Assembly: GCA_017893485.1 (NCBI GenBank)
Contig: CM030363.1
Coordinates: 82,376,230 to 82,440,229 of the forward strand
Direction: 5' to 3'
DNA: 64,000 nucleotides
Origin: Hemerocallis citrina
Lineage: Eukaryota > Streptophyta > Magnoliopsida > Asparagales > Asphodelaceae
The number at the start of each line of letters is the position of its first letter. Position 1 is the first letter of the stretch. Made by a program: the position numbers and the translations under genes. The notes beneath the pieces are model-generated. The model did no database searches. It was not told the origin of the DNA and was given only the letters and a program-made list of their open reading frames with translations. Shown here piece by piece: positions 24,295 through 35,367 of the stretch.

Positions 24295-25256
24295 GCCTGG
24301 TACGGTGCCGATATCAAAGAGTCCCTACAGGATGGCACCGGTTGAGTTAGCAGAGCTTAAGGTGCAGATTCAGGAGTTGCTCGATTTGGGGTTCATCAGA
24401 CCCAGTGTTTCACCGTGGGGTGTTCCAATCCTTTTTTGTCAACAAGAAGGATGGTAGTCGTCGACTGTGTGTTGATTATCGGGAACTAAACAGTGTTACT
24501 GTGAAGAACCGTTATCCGCTGGCCAGGATCGATGACTTATTTGATCAGTTGAGCGGAGCAGCTATTTTCTCGAAGTTGGATCTTCGTTTGGGGTATCACC
24601 AGGTCAAGGTGAAGGTGACTGATGTACAGAAGACTACATTCAGGACCAGATATGGGCACTATGAGTATCTTGTGATGCCGTTCGGGGTCACGAATGCACA
24701 GCTGTATTTATGAGTCTTATGAACAAGGTCTTTTCCTAGTTCCTGGATAGATTTGTGGTGATCTTCATTGATGACATTCTGGTGTATTCTCGGAATCGGG
24801 AAGATCATGCTGAGCATCTTAAGTTGGTTCTACAGACTTTGACGGAGAATCAACTCCATGGGAAACTCATCAAGTGTGAGTTTTGGCTCGACAGAGTTAC
24901 CTTCTTGGGGCACATTATCTCGGGCGATGGTATCTCAGTGGATCCATCCAAGGCTGAAGCTGTGAAGGATTGTCCAGTTCCCAAGTCAGTTTCAGAGGTG
25001 AGGAGTTTCCTTGGTCTAGCTGGCTATTATCGGAAAATTGTCCAAGATTTTTCGAAGATAGCATGACCATTGACGAAGCTGACTGGGAATGATCAGAAGT
25101 TCTATTGGCCGGAGGCTTGCAGTGAGGCTTTTGCTGAGTTGAAGAGCAGGTTGGCGTCAGTGCCAATGTTGAATATTCCAGATGGTTCAGGCGGATTTGT
25201 AGTTTACTGTGACGCTTCTGGTAAGGGTCTTGGAGCAGTTCTGATGCAGAAGGGCC
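24295..25256 (+). pseudogene. Element A reverse transcriptase and start of RNase H, broken
   Basis: Reverse transcriptase copies the element's RNA into DNA. The motifs in order are a [12 protein letters not shown] block (24385-24420), [17 protein letters not shown] (about 24440-24490), [11 protein letters not shown] (about 24570-24605), [11 protein letters not shown] (about 24665-24700) and the catalytic FIDDILVYS (about 24757-24790). [12 protein letters not shown] block (about 25012-25045) follows, and then the RNase H start VYCDASGKGLGAVL (about 25202-25245). Frameshifts at about 24410 and 24710 and a stop at 25065 break it. The sequence is then cut by solo LTR E, within the codons for GRV. 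Confidence 0.9.
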
Positions 25257-25558
25257 GAGTCTGTAATATCCCCGTCGGATATTATATTTGTATTATCATT
25301 ATTTTTAAAAATTAAAAAATTTTTATGGAAATTTTTTGGTTTTACTAATAAAAAGTTATCTGTATATACATAATAATAAGTATATACATGTATTGTATCG
25401 GTTTTATTCACTTGTACAAAATCCTGTAAAATGCATTTTTAAGAAAATTTCTGTAAATTCTGGGGCTGGTATTAAAAATTATTATTTTATTATTATTTTA
25501 TTTTTATTTTCCGAATTGAAATATTTTTGGTGGATATTAACCGGTTTTGTTAATAAAC

Positions 25559-25560
<2 letters not shown>

Positions 25561-25598
<38 letters not shown>

Positions 25599-25615
25599 AC
25601 AGATATATACAGACT

Positions 25616-25657
<42 letters not shown>

Positions 25658-25674
25658 AGTCTGTATATATCTGT

Positions 25675-25716
<42 letters not shown>

Positions 25717-25737
25717 AGTCTGTATATATCTGTATTG
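25561..25737. repeat. (TA)n microsatellite with 23-bp inverted and direct units
   Basis: Three (TA)n tracts alternate with a 23-base unit. The first unit (25595-25617) is the reverse complement of the second (25656-25678), which is identical to the third (25715-25737). Units 1 and 2 can form a hairpin with a TA loop. The reading frames made of Ile-Tyr repeats here are spurious. Confidence 0.9.
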
Positions 25738-26739
25738 TATCAAATTGGTACTTTAATCTTCCGAGCCGGTAATAAAATTATTTTTATTATTATTTCTGAA
25801 TTAAAATATTTTTGGTAGAGATTATTCGTTTTAACGAATAAAAATTATCTGTGTCGACAGATATATGTACGTATATGTACTGTATCGATTTCGTATATTT
25901 GTACGAAATCATGTAGTATGTGATTTTGGAAAATGTCTCTTATTTTTTATCAATTACGATCAAATGAAGGGTTAGGATTGGAATAGGGTGCTGATTGTAA
26001 TATAAAATTGCAAATTGAACATTAAATTGTTGAACCATGAGAATGAGAGACAAGCAGCTTCATTTTCCACCACGAACCCCAACCTCTCATCCTATAACAC
26101 CCCCCCCCCCCTACTCCATGGCCGACCAACACTCTAAGAGGGCAAAAAACCCTCTTTCATTTGTCTCTCCATCTCCTTCTCATCTCATTCTCTCTACTTC
26201 TTTTTACTTGTGTTTAATTTAGAAAAAATTTGAGAAGAAAAGAAAGGAAAAACGAGACCAAATCAATTAGAATTTATGGGTTCCTTCATGAGTTCTCTTT
26301 GAAGGGGAGCAAGAACAAGGAGGAGAAGAGCAAGAAAGCAAGTCATTCCTACACTAGTTTGGGTAGGGGTATCTTAACTCATTTATTATTGTTTTATTGT
26401 TTTATTTGCTTGTTATGTGGACAAATTGGACTATTTTCATGTGCACATTGAAGAACTTGGACTAGAATAAATGGCATAAAAAGATTGAGGGGTTAGAACT
26501 TTAGAAGAACCCTAAAAACCCAATCTTGAAACTAGTATGTAGCTTGAATGGTTAGAACTAATTACTTGTGCTAAAGTTGGAATCTTGAGTCCAGATTAAT
26601 TTTAGAGGTTCTCATATGTATTATTAGCATGCTCTAATTTTTATAGATTTTTCTGAGTTAGTTTGATGGGTGAAACAAACCATTTTTCCAAAACAGCGAA
26701 AGTTTAGCAAAAACAGTAACTTGCTGTTTTGGGTTAACT

Positions 26740-28130
26740 TTTATAATGTGTTCAAGGGACCAAATGTGTTCCTTACGAAATTTGGAAAAGTGATCAACTA
26801 GGAAGTTGTAGTAGATGTTCTCACCTTTCCAAAAAGGCCTATTTGGTTAGATTCCGATAAGTATTGCAAAAGTTATGAGCTATACAAATCTCAGCAGCCA
26901 ACATTTTGGCTAAAACTCACTATTTGGATTGTTCGAAGTTTTTGCACATCTTATTGATTGAATATGAAAAAGCGTTCAACTAAAGAGTTGTAGTAGAGTC
27001 TCTCACCTTTCCAAAATATCCTATTTGGTTAGATTCCGATAAGAGGAGCAAGAACTATGACCCTTACAAATTCTCAGCAATTGGCTTTTTGGCTGAGAGC
27101 TCACAGTTTGGATTGTTTGAAATTTTTGTACCTCTTATTAATTGAATCTACAAAAGTGATCAACTAGAGAGTTGTAGTAGATGTCCTACCTTTCCAAAAT
27201 GTCCTATTTGGTTTGATTCCGGTAAGCGGAGCAAGAATTATGACCCTTACAAAATTACAGCAGCTGGCCTTTTGGCTGAAAGCTCGCTGTTTGGATTGTT
27301 CGAAGTTTTTGTACCTTTTAATGACTGAATCTGAGAAGTTCATCAACTAGAGAGGTGTAGTAGATGTTCTCCCCTTTCCAAAATGTCCTATTTGGTTAGA
27401 TTCCGATAAGCGGAGTAGGAGTTATGGCTTTTACAAATCACAGCAGCAAGCTCTTGGGCTGAAAGCTCGCTATTTAGACCGTTTGATGTTTTTGTACCTC
27501 TTACTGAATTTGGAAAAGTGATAAACTAGAGAGTTGTAGTAGAGTCTCCCACTTTTCCAAAATGTCTTATTTGGTTAGATTTCGTTAAGCGGAGTAGGAG
27601 TTATGACTTTTACAAGTCACAGCAGCTAGCAGTTTGGCTGAAGCTTCGCTGTTTGGATTGTTCGAAGTTTTTGGACATTTTTCTTAACGAATTTGGAAAA
27701 GTTCTCAACTATAGAGTTTTAGTAGACGTTCTCACCTTTCCAAAATGCCCTATTTGGTTAGACTTCGATAAGCGGAGTAAGAGTTATGGCTTTTACAAAT
27801 CACAGCAGCTAGCTTTGGCTGAAAGCTCGCTGTTTAGATTGTTTGATATTTTCGTACCTCTTACTTACTAAATTTGAAAAAATGTTCAACTAGAGAGTTG
27901 TAGTAGATGTTCTCACATTTTCAAAATTTCCTATTTTGTTAAATTCCTACAAGTATAGCAAAAGTTATGAGCTTGGAAAGTTTCAACTTTTGGCTGTACT
28001 ATTATTATTTAAAATGGTGTTTAACGGACTGGATTTTGAGTTCCTTACCGAATATGAAAAAGTGTTCAACTAAAGAGTTGTAGTAGATGTTCTCACCTTT
28101 TTTTTTAAAGTTTAATTTTGTCGAATTCCG
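26740..28130. repeat. 181-bp tandem array, eight units, in solo LTR E
   Basis: A marker GTTGTAGTAGA (some copies degenerate) recurs at 26805, 26987, 27171, 27354, 27533, 27716, 27897 and 28077, giving spacings of 179-184 bases. Each unit also contains CACCTTTCCAAAAT, CCTATTTGGTTAGATTCCG and a GCAGC.AGC...GGCTGAAAGCTC part. Units are diverged but full length. Confidence 0.9.
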
Positions 28131-28145
28131 ATAAGCGCAGCACTG

Positions 28146-28505
28146 TATGCTTCCAGGTTGTTAGAAGGTTTTTTGTGTCGCTTTTGTGTACTCATTAGTA
28201 GTATGCTTATATTAGGCTGTTAGAAGATTCTTCTGTTGCTTCTAATTATAAAAGATTAAGTTTTACTAGTGAGCATGTTATTTTGCTTCTAGGGTATTAG
28301 AAGACTTTTATGATGCTTTTGTGTATAAAGAATCAAGTTTTGCTAGTAGCATGTTATTTTGCTTCTAGGTTGTTAGAAGACTTTTATGGTTGCTTCTATA
28401 TGATTCATTTGTCGCATACACAACCAGTTGGCTCGTATGTAATTCGTTTGGCTCATACGTAGCTAGTTGGCTCGTATGTAGGTTGTTTTGCTTGTATGTA
28501 GCTTA
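28146..28505. repeat. Short tandem repeats in solo LTR E
   Basis: Four units carry a GCTTCTAGG.TGTTAGAAG core at about 28150, 28205, 28286 and 28361. They are followed by about four units of a GGCTCGTATGTAG motif of about 26 bases (28424-28505). Confidence 0.7.
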
Positions 28506-30072
28506 TTAGGTAGTACACAGTTGTTGTGCTTGTCTAGGGTGATATCATTGCCTTAGGAGCCATCGACCATTAAGACGTGTATTTATTTTACTCTTCGTTG
28601 GACTGTGGACGAGTCACCCCTCGTGCACCATCAGATCTTAACCGGTGTAGGTTGATCGCGGGTCAAGAATGTAGACAGAATCCAAGTTCAGGGCAGTAGC
28701 ATGCGAATACGTTCGTATTGCCGGGGTCTTGGATCGATAGGCTATGAACATAATCCTTAGAGATTCTGGTAAGTCTAGGTTGAGCACCTAGTAAAATTAT
28801 CTTGCAAAGTATAACTTAAGACCTAGCATGTTGTGCTAGTACTGTTGTCATCCCTCGGATTGTTTAGGGTTAGTAACATCGTTAGGGTAGTAACTTATGG
28901 CTATTACTACTTAACCTTTATTTATTATCATTTTCTCGCCGAAGGGAAAGAGTTGGTATTAAGGGTGATACCTTATGATCCGACTTGTTCTATAGGCCAA
29001 TACTAGGTAGTGTTATTGGTTGTACCCTTCCTGTCAAAGGGAATCGGTCTTTGCCTTCTCACGAGTTGGGAGTACGGGATCCGTATCTCGTCTGTTAATT
29101 TCTGAAGTGCCATGATAAGGGTGGGAGCGATTCCTGTCGGAGCTAGGGGATGGATCCCCAGAACTCCATCATGCTCTATATCAAGAAGGACAAATCTACT
29201 AACGGGGCCATAGGGGATGCTTCGAGCTAACCTGTGTTGTGGATACCTACCCTAGGGTTCGTTAGATTTTTGAGTGAGTTCCGGTACGCCGGGTAGTAGT
29301 GGCAAACATAGACACCATGAACTTACTGTATTGGTGGAACTTGACCACATCTGCAACCTTATCAGTCATGCTGTATCTTCATAAACAAGTTGAGTACAAG
29401 AGTAGAATTCATGGCACTGGTTCAAATCCCTATATATGAAGAAACGGCTTGTTATGGGCGTATGTGGTATGGGACGCATACTGTTCCGGAGACTCGCTTG
29501 CATTAGAATAAGAACATCCTTGCATTAGTTAATCTTGCATTAGAGTCTAAGTCATAGTATACACTGACACATCAATTTTATATATATATGTTTCACTTTT
29601 CATCAATCTGTTTATTTAAAATTGAGAATCACTGCTAACCATCAGCCTTAAAGCGTCAATATATGTACTGACATCCCCATTTCAATAGGTACTGGATTGC
29701 AAAACTACCGGTACAGGATTCAGGAGGACTCAAGTCAAAAGAAGCAAAGTGTTGATTTATTTCAATTATAATATATGTTGTAATTTATTAATTGTTGAGA
29801 AGCATCCAAGTGAAAGAACCGAGTGTTATATTATTCACTGTACTCTGATGTAATTTTTATTGAAAGTTTGTAACACATGGGCTTGTACGGCATTATTGTA
29901 ATACTGATGTAATGTATTGCAGTTTTATAATATTCGGACTTGTAATACATTTGTGTTAAATAAAAAGTTTTAAATTTTCCTATTTTTCTGTGTATTGTGG
30001 CTAATTGAAGGAAAAGATTTCTGGCTTATGTCACAGTTTCCCAGTGTATGGAAATCGGGGTGTCACAGAGTT

Positions 30073-30584
30073 GTTGCTTATGCATCGAGGCAGTTGAGGC
30101 TGCATAAGAAGAACTATCTGACTCATGACTTGGAATTAGCGGCAGTGATCTTCGCTTTGAAGTTTTGGAGACATTATTTGCTTGGGGACCGAGTGGAGAT
30201 CTTTACAGACCACAAAAGTCTCAAGTATGTCTTCACCTAGAAGGAGTTGAACATGAGGCAAAGGCATTGGTTGGAGCTTATGGCCGATTATGACATCAGT
30301 TTGCAATACCATCCTGGTAGAGTAAACTTCGTGCTAGATGCTTTGAGCAGGAAACCGGCAGCTATGTTCCTGACTCAGCAGAGAGATTTGGTTGAGCAAA
30401 TGCGGAGGTTGGAGTTGGATGTGTTGTTACCGAGTTCTGATCGGAGTTGTTTGGTGCTCGAGCTTCAGTCGTCTCTTGTTGAGCAGATCAAAGAGGCTCA
30501 AGCTGGTGATAAGCAGTTGCAGGGTTTTAGAGCAGAAGTTGAGGTTGGTTCCCGAATGGATATGGTTATTCATGCTGACGGATC
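30073..30584 (+). pseudogene. Element A RNase H, remainder, broken
   Basis: This continues the RNase H domain after solo [50 protein letters not shown] (one stop at 30238) and LDALSRKPA. These are the conserved blocks that remove RNA from RNA/DNA hybrids. The tail (30370-30584) is the linker to integrase. It is cut by solo LTR C within the codons for DGSLRFGS. Confidence 0.9.
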
Positions 30585-30589
30585 ACTTC

Positions 30590-33466
30590 TGTAATACCCT
30601 GATTTTTCGAATATATGAAAGATTATTTATTTTTACATATGGTATGCATGTGTAGCATGTTGACTATTATTTCTCAACATGATGAATAAAGAGTATTGTT
30701 TTCTATAAAGCATTTTCCTAAAGCCCAATGTTAGTTTGCTTATTTTCTTTTAAAATATTTATTTTGGCCCAAATTAATTTAAGCCCATAGTTTAATCCTT
30801 TTTTTTTTGCAACTTGTTTTGTGTAACACCCTCTTTTTATAAGACTTGTTATGAGTGTACAAGTTTTATTAGTGTGGCTTGTTCTTGCACATGCACTCCA
30901 TGTACACGTGCATCGAGCACTCTTGGTGGCCGGTTGGAGTAGAGAAGTGGGGATCAAGTCATGGGTAGTTTTGTAGGGTGTGGGTAGTTATTTCAACCCC
31001 CTAGTGCATCCTAACCCTTGATCCTATAACCATCTACTAAATCCTAGCCCTCCATTCCACTTATTTTCTAGTATAAATACCCCCTCTCTTCCTCTATCTC
31101 TTTTACACTAAAATCATTATTGTAAGAAAAATATTGTGAGAGAGTTGTGTGTGCTTTTTCTGTGGAGACCGAGTAGCACTTCTGGAGTTCGGTGTGAAGC
31201 AAGGAGCAAGAAGGCGTCCACTACATTAAGGAGCTTTGCTGGATTTCGATTACTTCGTCAAATAAGGTGGGTGTTTCTCAGGACTTCTAATGTAGGAATT
31301 ATACCATGATTATTATGATTGTTATCATGTTACGAAAAGTAAATTCAACGTTTTAGAAATTTCCTGAGCATGTTGATGATCGTGAAGGACAAATAGTGTA
31401 ATAACGACTTGTAAATAAGAACAAAAGGGTCGGTACAGTCGACTGTCACATGAACAAGTCGACTGGTACGAGACAATTATTTTCATGATGTGATAATAAA
31501 CATGTATGCAAAACAGACGTAATAGTACGATGGCTAAGTTCATATTTCCCCATGTTACATATGATGGAGGGAAGGTGAACGGATGAAAAGAGCTAGCGAT
31601 GATTAATAAAACTAAGAACGGTCGGTGCAGTCGACTGACGATGTGTTCAGCCGACTGGTGCATTGATTTAATTTTGATTATTCGGCAATTCCATGAAATG
31701 AGATATTCCATTATGTTGACCTAGTATAATGAACTGAGATTAATATTTTCATCTTCGCAAGAAAGTTATGAATAAGTGTAAATGCATGTTTAAAGTATTT
31801 CCTTAGAGAAAAGACAATATTAGTAACTTGAAATTCCATGCTGCGATGTTACTGAACAAGTAAGAAGTGTGGTGTTTATGAAACATGAATGTATGTATAC
31901 TGTGATGAAAGTGCATGTGTGAACGGTTGGAAAGAAAATTCCTGATTTTAAATTCTGAAACTGTCCAGTCGACTTAATGCGTGTAGCAAGTCGACTGAGC
32001 TGAACATAGAAATGTACTATTAAAAACCCCAGGACAGACGACTGATGGAGTAACAGTCGACTGTCACGTGGATCACATTGTGAACATGAAAAGTGCGGGA
32101 CAGCCGACTGGCCGTGTGCAGCAGTCGACTCTCCCGAGTGTTTATGATGAACTTGTATTGACTGTACGAGTCGACTGGTATTCTTCCAAGTCGACTGTAC
32201 AGAGTGGATTTTGATATGTAAGAGATTTCATTTTTTTGATTACTGTTGAAAGTTGTGAACTCTATGATTGATGTCAATGAACTCTTATGGCTGTATGAAT
32301 GTATATGAAAAGAATCATAGATATGAGTTGAGAATTTAATGAACATGAAAAGGCTAAGATCATGATAAGAAAGTCTGTGAGACTCTAAATTGAATTATGA
32401 GCTGAAGGTGCTCAATTGGAAATTTGAATTGGAAATTGAAACAAAAGAGTAGCTAAGTCTCCCCCGGCAATGGAAATGAAATGAGAATTGAAAGACCAAG
32501 GTTGGTCATGTACTGAAATGAATGAATAAGTCAGGTTTAGGGAGAGGCTAACTCTAGAGCTTTTGATTTTGGTTCATGATTCTATTAAAATAAGGACTAG
32601 TGCATAGTGGAGATGTGATGAAAGTAAGAGACAAACATTGAGTATGAGGGCTATTGGGTAGCGGCGAGAGCGTATCCCAGGAATTCCCATGATGAGTCTG
32701 GGTGAGGATACTACTCCAGAGTACCGTCCCAGTGGCGACGCTCGTGGGATGTTTGAAGACTACGGGTGGTGTCATGTTTATGGTGAGAGCTGAATTACCA
32801 CAGGATGTCTGCATGATGAGTCATGTCAGCGATGGGATTCCCTCTAGAGTGCCTAGACATGAGTTCGTAGGTCGGAAAATATCTAAGATACTTACCGTAA
32901 TCACAGTAGTAGATTAAGTCATGGCGAGGGATTGAACCCTACAAAAATGAAGAACGATTAAGAGGCTTGCCCTCGGACCTATGTAGTATGGGATGCATAG
33001 AATCCGAACAAGTGCGCATTAGTGTCATGTAAATTAAATAATTGCATTAAGGACTAAGTGCACAATCACAACACGACATCTTTAAGATTTTCCTATTTTG
33101 ATTTACATTTTTGCTATGAACAAGTTTGTGATCTGTTAAGAAATGAGAATCGTTATACTGTTTCTGGCATAGAGAGGATGGCCATGTATAATTATCGTCG
33201 GTTGAATAAACTGACGTACCCACAGTTTGTATGCAGGTAATTACATGTTAAGAGCAAGGGATGCTTAAAGATTTTACCATGTTGTTGTACATTTATGTAA
33301 ATGCTGTATATTTTTACTTCCGCTGTGCAAATGAAAAGTGTAATATATGCTATAAACTCTGATGTAAAGTGAAAATTTTAAATTTCCTTGTAAAGTTGTA
33401 CTAAAGAAAGTGAAAAGATCCTGTAGAACATCTCGAATTCAGTGATTTAGGATTCGGGGCGTTACA
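30590..33466 (+). mobile_element. Element C: solo LTR (2.9 kb)
   Basis: The target duplication ACTTC (30585-30589 and 33467-33471) is exact. The ends are TGTAATACCCTG and CGGGGCGTTACA. It is the same family as element H (45765-48717). It holds a TATAAATACCCC promoter (about 31073), six AGTCGACT-type pairs (31437-32196) and the shared module (about 32994-33013). No coding capacity is seen. Confidence 0.92.
31437..32196. repeat. Paired AGTCGACT palindromes (six pairs) in LTR C
   Basis: Pair starts are at 31437/31457, 31629/31649, 31967/31989, 32036/32055, 32102/32123 and 32169/32189. Spacing within pairs is 19-22 bases. Three sites have one changed base (AGCCGACT or AGACGACT). Confidence 0.85.
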
Positions 33467-33471
33467 ACTTC

Positions 33472-34782
33472 GTTTTGGGTCCAGATTGTGTGTCCCGAAG
33501 GGTGAAGTTCGTCAGAGGTTGCTTGAAGAAGCCCACCAGTCATCGTATTCTATTCATCCTGGAGGTACTAAGTTGTACCGGGACTTGAAGCTTCATTTCT
33601 GGTGGCAGGGTATGAAGAGGGTTGTGGCTTAGTTTGTATCCCAGTGTTTGACCTGCCAGCAGATTAATGCAGACCATCAGAGGACCGTCGGACTTCTTCA
33701 ACCGCTTCCCATTCCAGAGTGGAAGTGCGAACACATCACTATGAATTTTGTGACCGCTTTGCCGAGGAGTCCTAAGGGTCATAATGCCATTTGGGTGATT
33801 GTCGACCGATTGACGAAGAGTGCTCACTTCATTCCCTTCCGTGTCGAACAGTCTACTAAGAGCCTAGTTGAGAAGTACATGCAAGAGATCGTTAGACTTC
33901 ATGGGGTTCCAGTCAGTATCGTATCCGACAGGGATACGAGATTCAGATCTTAGTTTTGGGAGAGTCTTCAGAGTAGTTTTGGGAGTAAATTGAAGTACAA
34001 TATAGCTTTTCATTCCCAGATAGATGGACAGTCAGAGAGGACCATCCAGACTCTAGAGGACATGTTGAGGTCCTGTATGATGCAGTTCTGTGGATCATGG
34101 GTGGACTACATGCATCTCGTAGAGTTCTCATACAATAACAGCTTTCAGGACAGTCTTAGAGCTACACCGTTCGAGGCACTGTATGGGCAGAAGTGCAGGT
34201 TACTAGTGTGCTGGGATGATATTAGTGAGAGGACGTTGTTGGGGTCCAGAGTTGATCACCAGGACAGTTGATGTAGTGACTCAGATCAGGAAGCACTTGC
34301 AGGCAGCTCAGGATAGGCAGAGGCGATGGGCTGATGTCCATCAAAGAGCTTTGGAGTTTGAGGTTGGTGACCATATTTTTCTAAAGGTATTGCCTTGGCG
34401 CGGTGTCATTCAGTTTGGTGGTGGGGGCAAACTCAGCCCTAGGTTTATTGGACCATTTGACATTATGGAACGAGTAGGCAAGGTGGCATATCATCTTGCA
34501 TTGCCGCCAGCTTTATCAGGAGTGCACAATGTTTTCCATGTCTCACAACTCAGGAGATATATCTGAGATGAGAGCCACGTGATCGACTATTTTGAGTTGA
34601 CCGTTTGGCCAGATTTGACTTGTGAGATTCCGCAAGTTGCTATTTTGGATCGGCAGGAGAAAGTGCTTAAAAATAAGGTCATCAAGCTGGTTCGTGTTTC
34701 TTGGAATCCTCACTCGCCGGGTGATTCGACTTGGGAGTTAGAGAAGGAGATTCAGTAGAAGTTTCCTCATCTGTTTGAGTAG
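33472..34782 (+). pseudogene. Element A integrase and chromodomain-like tail, broken
   Basis: Integrase inserts the DNA copy into the genome. The HHCC zinc finger is visible (H...H in EEAHQSSYSIHPGG, then CLTCQQ, with a stop at 33630). The core has MNFVTALP where the first catalytic Asp has become Asn, then SDRDTRF with the second Asp, and GQSERTIQTLEDML with the catalytic Glu. Frameshifts or stops occur at about 33951 and 34270. The C-terminal part (about 34270-34565) has VGDHIFLKV and GPF.IMERVGKVAYHLALPP. The chromodomain-like tail (about 34600-34782) ends with a WELEKEIQ-like stretch, a stop at 34755 and the terminal TAG at 34780. Confidence 0.88.
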
Positions 34783-34878
34783 CATTTTGTTTTGTTCTTT
34801 CTTCTCTTTTTGGGGTAACCCTATGTACCTCTTGTTGAAATTCGAGGATGAAATTCTTCTTGTTAGGTGGGTAGGATT
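34783..34878 (+). other. Element A 3' untranslated part and purine-rich tract
   Basis: The stretch contains TTCGAGGATGAAATT and then a purine-rich GGTGGGTAGGATT directly before the 3' LTR. This is where plus-strand DNA synthesis would start. Element F has a similar stretch (43768-43801). Confidence 0.6.
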
Positions 34879-35367
34879 TGTAACCCCTGTTTTTCATTTT
34901 CTGTATTTTTGAGTGTATTTTTTTTTTTGTATTTATTCTCATTGTATCTCTTTTTGGTCCATGTATTGGATCTTCATTTTCTATATATCCACCTATTTGA
35001 TTTGTCATCTCCTTATTTGATTTTCTTTATTCAATTGTCCCATATTATTTCAGCTCTGTTTAATTGGGCCAATACTTGTACACCATTATTTTAATTGTTC
35101 ATGTCCTATTTTTTTTATTCTTTTTTATACTATCTCATTATTGGAGCTTTAATACCCTAAACCCAATACCCATTAAATCCCCAACCCGAATCCCTGTATC
35201 ACGTAACCCTAACACCCTATCTACATGTATATACCCTATTATATATTCTACCCTATCACCTCTTTAAAAACTGTAGCCACTCTAACCCATCCCTCCTATC
35301 TCTCATCCCGACCTCCTAGCCCTGGCCCCGTGCTCCTCCGACCTGCATCCCATCGCCGCACCCTCAC
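34879..35367 (+). mobile_element. Element A 3' LTR, first piece
   Basis: It starts TGTAACCCCTG and matches 19020-19510. It is cut by element F after the duplication CTCAC (35363-35367, repeated at 51306-51310). Confidence 0.9.

Larger units (their letters stand above)
25262..30067 (+). mobile_element. Element E: solo LTR (4.8 kb)
   Basis: The ends are TGTAATATCCCCG and CGGGGTGTCACA. The target duplication is GAGTC (25257-25261) and GAGTT (30068-30072), one mismatch. Removing it rejoins the RNase H frame exactly (...GRV then VAYASRQL). No gag or pol is present. It contains a TA-rich hairpin array, a 181-bp tandem array and shorter repeats. A repetitive, non-coding LTR of this size is large even for plant gypsy elements. 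Confidence 0.88.

Noticed and set aside
25336..25818. Long frames of Tyr-Ile repeats
   Set aside because: Made by (TA)n microsatellite read in either direction. The same applies at 55250-55477, 58422-58831 and 63553-63741.
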